DNA from: Gammaproteobacteria bacterium
GTDB taxonomy: Bacteria; Pseudomonadota; Gammaproteobacteria; SZUA-21
Assembly (NCBI GenBank): GCA_027021095.1
Contig: JALUUZ010000559.1
Span: forward strand, 1-5,662
Reading direction: 5' to 3'
Length of the DNA: 5,662 nucleotides
The notes beneath the pieces are model-generated. The model worked only from the letters and a program-made list of their open reading frames with translations. It was not told where the DNA came from and did no database searches. Positions 1 to 5,400 of the stretch are shown here, piece by piece; the first letter of the stretch is position 1; every line of letters begins with the position of its first letter. Made by a program: the position numbers and the translations under genes.

Positions 1-318
1 CGGGCCGGTCACTGCCAGGACTTCGGGAAAGTGCTCCTGCACCAGCCCCTCTTTGGCGCCAAGGCAGCCGGTGACGATGACCTTGCCGTTGCGCTGCAGT
101 GCTTCGTCGATGGTTTCCATCGATTCATCGACTGCGTCTTCGATAAACCCGCAGGTGTTGATGATGATAATGTCGGCGCCGGTGTAATCAGCGCCTATTT
201 CGTAGCCCTGTTCCTGTAACAGGGTCAGGATTCGCTCGGAATCGACCAGCGCTTTTGGGCAGCCCAGGCTGATAAACCCGATTTTCCCGGGAGTCTGTTT
301 GCTTGTATGATGCTTCAT
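1..318 (-). CDS. rimO: Ribosomal protein S12 methylthiotransferase RimO, N-terminal part (cut by window edge)
   Basis: This is a radical-SAM methylthiotransferase that adds a methylthio group to a conserved aspartate of ribosomal protein S12 (Asp89 in E. coli, known for the family). Only the first 106 residues are in the window; the radical-SAM core and the TRAM domain lie beyond position 1. The visible part is the N-terminal MTTase domain (UPF0004). It contains SLGCPKALVDSE (residues 17-28), INTCGFI (53-59) and VTGCLGAKE (82-90). Cys20, Cys56 and Cys85 are the three expected ligands of the auxiliary 4Fe-4S cluster, with spacing as I remember it for E. coli RimO. The start is ATG at 318-316, which places the family's KIGF(I/V)SLGCPK block at the usual distance from Met1. 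An in-frame ATG at 348-346 with no intervening stop is a less likely start. Neither start has a clear Shine-Dalgarno sequence. The gene is divergent from the lipoprotein gene. Identity is secure from the motifs; it was read directly by translating the minus strand. Confidence 0.96.
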   Translation of the reverse strand, partial: MKHHTSKQTPGKIGFISLGCPKALVDSERILTLLQEQGYEIGADYTGADIIIINTCGFIEDAVDESMETIDEALQRNGKVIVTGCLGAKEGLVQEHFPEVLAVTGP

Positions 319-332
319 GGTGCAATCTATTC

Positions 333-338
333 TATAAT
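333..338 (+). promoter_or_regulatory. Possible -10 element (TATAAT) for the rightward transcript
   Basis: A perfect sigma70 -10 hexamer on the plus strand, 143 bases before the lipoprotein ATG. The bases 17 bp upstream (310-315) do not resemble a -35 element and lie inside the rimO start region, so activity would need an activator or be weak. If used, the transcript would begin near 345 and the 19-bp tandem repeats would lie in the start of a leader of roughly 137 bases. A weaker alternative is TTGCTT (407-412) and TACAGT (429-434), 16 bp apart, closer to the gene. Confidence 0.35.
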
Positions 339-339
339 A
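334..339 (-). promoter_or_regulatory. Possible -10 element of rimO promoter (TATTAT)
   Basis: Read on the minus strand this is TATTAT, five of six matches to the sigma70 -10 consensus. A second candidate, TAGAAT, overlaps it at 334-329. Either would start transcription only about 4-10 bases before the rimO ATG at 318. The base run 17 bp upstream is A-rich and does not resemble TTGACA, so a -35 element is not evident. It overlaps the opposed TATAAT on the plus strand. Assignment rests on position and sequence alone. Confidence 0.35.
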
Positions 340-377
340 TTTTTGCATGCACTGCTGTTTTTTGCATGCACTGCTGT
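340..377. repeat. Perfect tandem duplication of 19 bp with palindromic core
   Basis: Two identical 19-base units lie head to tail at 340-358 and 359-377. Each is five T followed by GCATGCACTGCTGT. Each unit includes the 8-bp palindrome TGCATGCA (344-351 and 363-370). The 19-bp spacing puts the palindromes just under two helical turns apart, nearly on the same face of DNA. The block directly abuts the opposed -10 candidates and fills the -35 region of rimO. A degenerate third unit may follow at 383-395 (TTTGTGCAGTCTG). It could be a pair of regulator sites or simply a slippage duplication; the sequence does not decide. Confidence 0.85.
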
Positions 378-439
378 GGTGATTTGTGCAGTCTGATTGG
401 ATTGAGTTGCTTCCTGGATCGAGTTACTTACAGTGTCAA

Positions 440-466
440 TGCCGGCCATGGCTTGCCGTGCCGGCA
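440..466 (+). promoter_or_regulatory. GC-rich hairpin in the leader just before the lipoprotein ribosome binding site
   Basis: TGCCGGC at 440-446 is the exact reverse complement of GCCGGCA at 460-466, giving a seven-pair stem with a 13-base loop. It ends four bases before the Shine-Dalgarno sequence at 471-476. No run of T follows, so it is not a classic intrinsic terminator. It could influence translation initiation or leader RNA stability, or it may have no role. The stem itself is seen; any function is inferred. Confidence 0.45.
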
Positions 467-470
467 GACA

Positions 471-476
471 AAGGAG
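471..476 (+). promoter_or_regulatory. Ribosome binding site AAGGAG of the lipoprotein gene
   Basis: AAGGAG lies five bases before the ATG at 482-484. It fixes the start there rather than at the in-frame GTG at 386, which has no such site. The longer reading would also bury the lipoprotein signal peptide behind 32 unrelated residues. Confidence 0.85.
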
Positions 477-481
477 TCGGA

Positions 482-1090
482 ATGAAAGCAGGACCGGGTT
501 TGTTGGCGTTGGTAGTGTTGTCGGTATCGGCGTGCAGTGTAAAGAAGCCGGCAAACACCTATGACAGTTGTGAGCTTTTCGATGACAAGCGCAAATGGTA
601 CAAGTATACCCGTAAAAGTTATCGCAAATGGGGTACGCCGATCGGTGTGCAGCTGTCGTTTATCTACCAGGAGTCCGGTTTTCGTCACAATGCCAAGGCG
701 CCGCGCCGCAAGTTGTTGTGGGTCATCCCATGGAAACGCAAGTCCTCGGCCTTTGGGTACGGACAGGTCGTCAAGCGTACCTGGAAGACTTATAAACGTG
801 AAACGGGCCGGCGTTGGGCGGACCGGGATGAATTCAAATATGTGGTCGATTTTATCGGCTGGTACAACGACAAGAGCCACCGCAAGCTTGGTATCGACAA
901 AAAGGATGCTTATAATCTGTACCTCGCTTATCATGAAGGCCACGGAGGCTATGCACGCCGCAGTTACCGTCGTAAGCGCTGGTTGATGCGTGCCGCGCGC
1001 CAGGTGCAGCGCCGGGCAAGGCGGTATGAACGCCAGTTGAGGCGTTGCGAATCGAAGTTGAGGCGTAAACGGTTCCTTGGAATTTTTTAA
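482..1090 (+). CDS. Lipoprotein with SLT-like lytic transglycosylase domain
   Basis: A 202-residue predicted envelope lipoprotein, probably cleaving peptidoglycan glycan strands. The first 18 residues are a lipoprotein signal: a short basic start, a hydrophobic core, and the lipobox VSAC with the lipidated Cys18. Serine follows the cysteine, so outer-membrane sorting is expected. The body has SLT/GH23-like landmarks: FIYQESGF (60-67) with the likely catalytic Glu64, SAFGYGQ (89-95) in place of the usual GLMQ-type block, and LAYHEGHGGY (148-157) in place of the AYN block. DFIGWY (123-128) is also typical, as I recall, of this small lipoprotein family in gammaproteobacteria. Cys30 and Cys189 are the only other cysteines and could form a disulfide. 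The tail (158-202) is about 45% Arg/Lys and probably helical. The start is set by AAGGAG at 471-476. The channel gene follows after 54 bases on the same strand. The fold is well supported; the activity is inferred and no specific gene name is justified. Confidence 0.87.
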   Translation: MKAGPGLLALVVLSVSACSVKKPANTYDSCELFDDKRKWYKYTRKSYRKWGTPIGVQLSFIYQESGFRHNAKAPRRKLLWVIPWKRKSSAFGYGQVVKRTWKTYKRETGRRWADRDEFKYVVDFIGWYNDKSHRKLGIDKKDAYNLYLAYHEGHGGYARRSYRRKRWLMRAARQVQRRARRYERQLRRCESKLRRKRFLGIF

Positions 1091-1144
1091 ACGATCTGCA
1101 GGCAAAACTACAGGACTGCAGCAACGAGACGATCAGTGGAGACC

Positions 1145-2491
1145 ATGGCACAGTCAGACAGCAGCGGCAAACCCGAAGTCAATATCTTTGCTGACCTGTA
1201 TCAGCACCTGGTCCGTGAGTTTTCTTCCTGGTCCGGCTGGCTGCAGCTGGCATTGATCCTGGGTTGCGGGCTGGTGGCCTGGCTGGTGCATCTGCGTTGG
1301 CGCCGGCTGGTGCACAGGCGCCTGGGCGAGAAGGAAAAGAAAGGGTTTGCCAGGGCAACGATCCGCAGCACCGAGCGGGCGGTCTTTCCGTTGACGACCT
1401 TTACCCTGGTCTACCTGGGCGCCTTGTTGCTCGAATCGCTGGGATTCACTATCTGGCTGGTCGATACGATCGCGATCCCGTTGTTGTTGTCGTTCGCCGG
1501 GGTCCGGGTCTGTGTGTTCATCCTCCGGCGCGTGTTCAGTCCAAGCCCGATGCTGAAAGCCTGGGAGGGCGCGATCAGTATCGTGATCTGGACGGTGTTT
1601 GCACTCTACCTGCTCGACTGGCACCAGGAGATCATCCGCTGGCTGGAGGCCTTTGCGATTCCGCTCGGCAAGTCGAAATTTTCACTTTGGTCGTTGATCA
1701 AGCTGCTGCTGACGATCGTCGTGTTTATCGTTGTCGCCGGATGGCTTGCGCGCTTGATCGAGCAGAATGTCGTCAAGTCGCCACATCTCAATGCCAGTAT
1801 GCGTGTCGGCCTGGTCAAGTTCAGCAAGTTTATACTGTATACGCTGGCTCTCCTGCTGGCGATCGGCAGTACCGGGGTCGACCTGACGTCATTGCATGTC
1901 TTTGGTGGGGCGCTGGGCGTCGGGCTTGGTTTCGGCTTGCAGCGTATCGCCAGCAATTTTATCAGTGGCTTTATCCTGTTGTTCGATCGCTCGATCAGGC
2001 CGGGTGACGTGATTACGGTCGGCAATCGTTTTGGCTGGGTACAGGAGCTGCATGCGCGTTATATCGTAGTGCGTGACCGCGATGGTGTCGAGACACTGAT
2101 TCCAAATGAAAACCTGATTACCTCGGAAGTGACCAATTGGAGTTACAGTGACCGCAAGGTACGGTTGAAGCTGCCGGTACAGATCAGCTATGCCGATGAT
2201 CCGGAGCAGGCGATCGAGTTGATGATACAGGCATGTGCCGGGATCGACCGTGTGCTCGACAATCCAGGCCCGCAGGGCAGGTTGCTGCGGTTCGGCGACA
2301 ACGGCATGGAACTGGAGCTGCGCCTGTGGATACGTGATCCGGAGCGTGGAATCGGTGGGATCAAGTCATTGGTCAACCTGGGGATCTGGCGTTTGTTCAA
2401 GGCACATGGGATCACGATTCCTTTTCCACAACGCGACGTGCATATCGTTAAGGACCGGACCGACCTGCCGACGGTTTCCGATATATCTTAA
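1145..2491 (+). CDS. MscS-family mechanosensitive ion channel
   Basis: An inner-membrane channel that opens under membrane tension to release solutes during hypo-osmotic shock. It has about seven hydrophobic segments, at residues 32-50, 80-98, 103-121, 143-160, 184-205, 222-244 and 251-281 (from ATG 1145). The last contains the diagnostic pore helix and exit: GGALGVGLGFGLQRIASNFI, then SGFILLFDRSIRPGDVITVG. The cytoplasmic beta domain follows, with the family's IPNENLITSEVTNWS pattern (319-333), and then a C-terminal alpha/beta domain. At 448 residues it is longer than E. coli MscS (286) because of extra N-terminal membrane segments, and far shorter than MscK or MscM. Its pore helix resembles the MscK/YnaI-type GIGFG-Q pattern more than MscS itself. 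The start is uncertain: ATG 1145 has GGAG only three bases upstream, while an in-frame GTG at 1136 has GAG seven bases upstream. It may be co-transcribed with the lipoprotein gene. Its stop overlaps the stop of convergent lhr. Family is sure; the subtype name is not. Confidence 0.95.
   Translation: MAQSDSSGKPEVNIFADLYQHLVREFSSWSGWLQLALILGCGLVAWLVHLRWRRLVHRRLGEKEKKGFARATIRSTERAVFPLTTFTLVYLGALLLESLGFTIWLVDTIAIPLLLSFAGVRVCVFILRRVFSPSPMLKAWEGAISIVIWTVFALYLLDWHQEIIRWLEAFAIPLGKSKFSLWSLIKLLLTIVVFIVVAGWLARLIEQNVVKSPHLNASMRVGLVKFSKFILYTLALLLAIGSTGVDLTSLHVFGGALGVGLGFGLQRIASNFISGFILLFDRSIRPGDVITVGNRFGWVQELHARYIVVRDRDGVETLIPNENLITSEVTNWSYSDRKVRLKLPVQISYADDPEQAIELMIQACAGIDRVLDNPGPQGRLLRFGDNGMELELRLWIRDPERGIGGIKSLVNLGIWRLFKAHGITIPFPQRDVHIVKDRTDLPTVSDIS
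2488..2491. other. Shared TTAA: overlapping stop codons of convergent channel gene and lhr
   Basis: The palindromic TTAA supplies TAA at 2489-2491 for the rightward channel gene and TAA (read from 2490 down to 2488) for leftward lhr. The coding regions therefore overlap by four bases with no intergenic space. Any terminator for either gene must lie inside the other gene's coding sequence, and read-through would make antisense RNA to the neighbour. Confidence 0.95.
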
Positions 2492-5400
2492 TTCGGCCTG
2501 TGCGGCTGCATAGGCGCGCTAAACCGGTGGGTACCGAGCAGCGCGTTGCGGATCGCCCATTCGTCCAGCGTGTCGTGTGTGCCGAAGAATTTTATGTTTC
2601 CGGCAACGCTGACGGCGACCGGTGTGCCTTGATGGTACAGGATGCGGTTGCCGGAAACAGCCGGTATGCGTTCGCCGGGTGTAATGACCCCGGTCAGGTT
2701 CAACGGGTCGATCGCAGCAATCGAGATGTATTCGTCATCGTTCACCTCTTTGCTCAGCCGCCGCAGGCTGCCGACCGCATCCGGCAGCGCATAGTGTTCA
2801 CCACTGAACCCTGCGACGAAACGACCGCCCCGGATCTCGCCACGTGCTTCCATCCCCCGGTAGACATACAGCAGCTCGCGCCATGGCGGCAGTCCCGGTT
2901 CGCGTTCGAGCAGTTTCCGGAACACGACGCCGTAGCGCTGCAGCAGGACGTTGGCGATAAACTCCAACGGTTCAGCCTGAAGCCGTGCTGGTTTCGAGGC
3001 GGGCGCCAGGTCTGTGCCCGCTGCCGTGGCCAGCAGTGACCAACGCCCGGCCTCATCGATTCTGCCGCCACGGAGGCGCCGCCGCGGCGAGCGAGGCCCG
3101 GTCCCGTGGCGCTTGGTGGCAGGACAGACCAGTGCGCGAAGCCCGGCAAAGCTGTCCGCCGTGCCCAGGCCGCTGGCGACCAGTTCGGCCAACGCCCGTT
3201 CGCACTGGCTGCGCAGCAGCCCTGTGTGCCGTACGATATCGACAAAGAAGCTCGCGCCTGCCTGCTGTAGAAAATCGAAGACCTTGCGTGCGTCACTGCT
3301 CAACGTGTCTTGCTGTTTTATACAGCCTGGGTGCAGTTGGCGCCAGTAAGGCAGGTGTTCGCGGGCGACGATCGCCAGCGGCGTGATGCTGAGCACCGGG
3401 GACTTGGCTTCGGGTTTCGTTTTCCTGCGCAGCCGCAGCCAGGTATAGCGGCCGCTGGCGGTCAGGTTGTCGAGCATGTTCGACGCATAGTGTTTGACCC
3501 GGGCCGGCAGTACTTCCTTTTCCCACGCGGCGGCCGGAACCGAGATGCCATCGAGCTGCAGCAAGATCGACGCAATGGCTTCCTGGCCTTCGAGGGGTTC
3601 GGCGATATGCTGCCAGTGAAACAGAAAACGCATAAAGTGTGCTGGCGAGACAGGTTCGATTTCACTGCGCAGTTGTTTCAGCGTGTAGCGGTGAATCCGT
3701 GCCAGCAGGCCACGGTCGCACCATTCGGTTTCGGTGGCGCCTGGCGAGAAAACACCCTGCACGGCAAAGCCTTCCTGTTCGAGCATCGTCAGCGCGGTGT
3801 GCAACCGTGAGCTCCGCGGCGCGGTTTCCTCGTCAGTCAGTTGTTGTGCCACGGGCAGGCAGGGCTGAAACAGTGTCCGGGTGGTGACCGGCCCCAGCAC
3901 CTCGAGCCGGCTGCGCAGGATTTCGACCAAGGCCTTTTCCGCCGTCGTCGGTTTGCTGTCCGGCAGTGGCTGCAGGTCCGGTTGCCGTGTCATGTCCGGA
4001 AACGCCAGTGCAAATTCATGCAGGCGTTCACGCGCGATCCACAGGGTCGTTTCCGGGCACGGGGAAAGTTTCAGTGCCCGTTGCTGGCCAAGCAGCGTAT
4101 CGAACAGATGAGTCCAGGCATTGTCGAGGCCTTCGCTGGCGGTGACGAAAGCGGCCAGCATCAGGACATCATGCAGTTCGTCGCTGGTCTGCGCTTCCGG
4201 CCAGGCCTGTCGTCTGACCTTGCCGATCGCCTCGGCGCTGAGGCGCCCAAGCTCGGCGGCGGTCGCTGAGTCCATGTAGCGGCGTTGCTGTACGGCGAGC
4301 GTGCGGCGTTCCTCGGCCGGTGCATCGTCGAGAAAAGTGTAGGGGTTGGTGTTCAGTATCTCCTGGGCCAGCGGTGACGGGCCGGCAAGGTCGTGACAGT
4401 GGACTTCGACCTGTTGGTCGCGGATCGCCTGTAACAGCCGTTCCAGTCCGTCGACGTCCATCAGTTCTGTCGTGCAGTCGGCGATGGTCTGTGTGACCAG
4501 CGGGTGATCCGGCACTTCGCGTTCGCCGCTGATGTTTTCCTGGCATGCAATCTGGTCCGGGAACACCTGCGCAATCAGGTCTTCGGCATCATTGCGCTGA
4601 AACGCCGCTGGAACCCGTTTGCCGTTACGGTTACGTGGTACCGCCAGTGAGATGTTCGCGACCCAGCGCCAGCGGGTCGGGAACATGGGTGCGGTCAGCA
4701 GGGCCTGTATCAATACATTGCGTACCGTACCTGGATGCAGGTAGTCGACTACCTCGTCGAGCGCAAAACTGTGTGTCGCGCCGAGTGACAGGATGATGTT
4801 GTCTTCGGTCGCCGCGGCCTGGAGTTCGAAATTGAATTTGCGGCAGAAGCGCTTGCGCAGCGCCAGCCCCCAGGCGCGGTTGATACGTGATCCGTAACTC
4901 GAATGAATGACGATATGCATGTCGCCGGTTTCATCGAAGAAGCGCTCGAATAGGATCTGCTCGTGCGACGGGATGGTGTCGAACACTGCCTTGGCTGCCG
5001 CCAGGTATTCGGCAAGCTGTTTTGCCGCGGACAGCGGAACGTGATAGCGTTCCAGCAGCCACAGGGTCGTGGCCTCGATGCCTGCATCGAGTTTCGCCGC
5101 CACCTCGCTGCGCAGCCGCGAGACAGCGGCGGAAAGTTCATCGGTCCTGCCCGGTGCTTCACCGAACCAGAACGGGATATTGGGCGGTTGGCCCTGGGCG
5201 TCCTCGACATAGACCTTGCCGCGTTCGATTTTCAGCATCCGGTAGGAAACATTGCCAAGCAGAAAAATATCGCCGGGCAGGCTTTCGAATGCAAAGTCTT
5301 CATTCAAGCTGCCGATGACCAGGCCTTCCGGCTGCAAGACCACTTCATAGTCGAAATGATCAGGAATCGCCCCACCATTGGTGACAGCCACGGTTTTGGC

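Noticed and set aside
386..481. Longer reading of the lipoprotein gene from GTG at 386
   Set aside because: It has no ribosome binding site and would add 32 residues before a clear lipoprotein signal peptide; AAGGAG at 471-476 fits the ATG at 482.
1071..1088. TTCC-TT-GGAA followed by six T at the end of the lipoprotein gene, like an intrinsic terminator
   Set aside because: The stem is four pairs with a two-base loop, too weak and too tight to terminate, and the T run is coding up to the stop codon.
428..1105. Long open frame on the minus strand opposite the lipoprotein gene (225 residues)
   Set aside because: It is antisense to a gene with clear motifs, and its translation has no recognisable domain and an unnatural composition.
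1096..1121. Two CTGCAG sites 20 bp apart between the lipoprotein and channel genes
   Set aside because: CTGCAG is a short palindrome; two copies in a GC-rich gap can occur by chance and no further pairing or neighbouring motif supports a role.
1154..1624. Minus-strand frame opposite the channel gene (156 residues, rich in Gln, Asp, Pro and Arg)
   Set aside because: The composition is typical of an antisense shadow of membrane-protein codons; there is no domain or ribosome binding site.
2440..2487. Possible intrinsic terminator for lhr inside the channel gene's 3' end
   Set aside because: On the minus strand ACCG and CGGT can pair around a nine-base loop, but the stem is only four pairs and no T run follows.
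3310..3810. Plus-strand open frames of 130-200 residues across 2500-5565
   Set aside because: They lie opposite lhr, whose whole frame is supported by family motifs; none of the shadows shows a recognisable domain.
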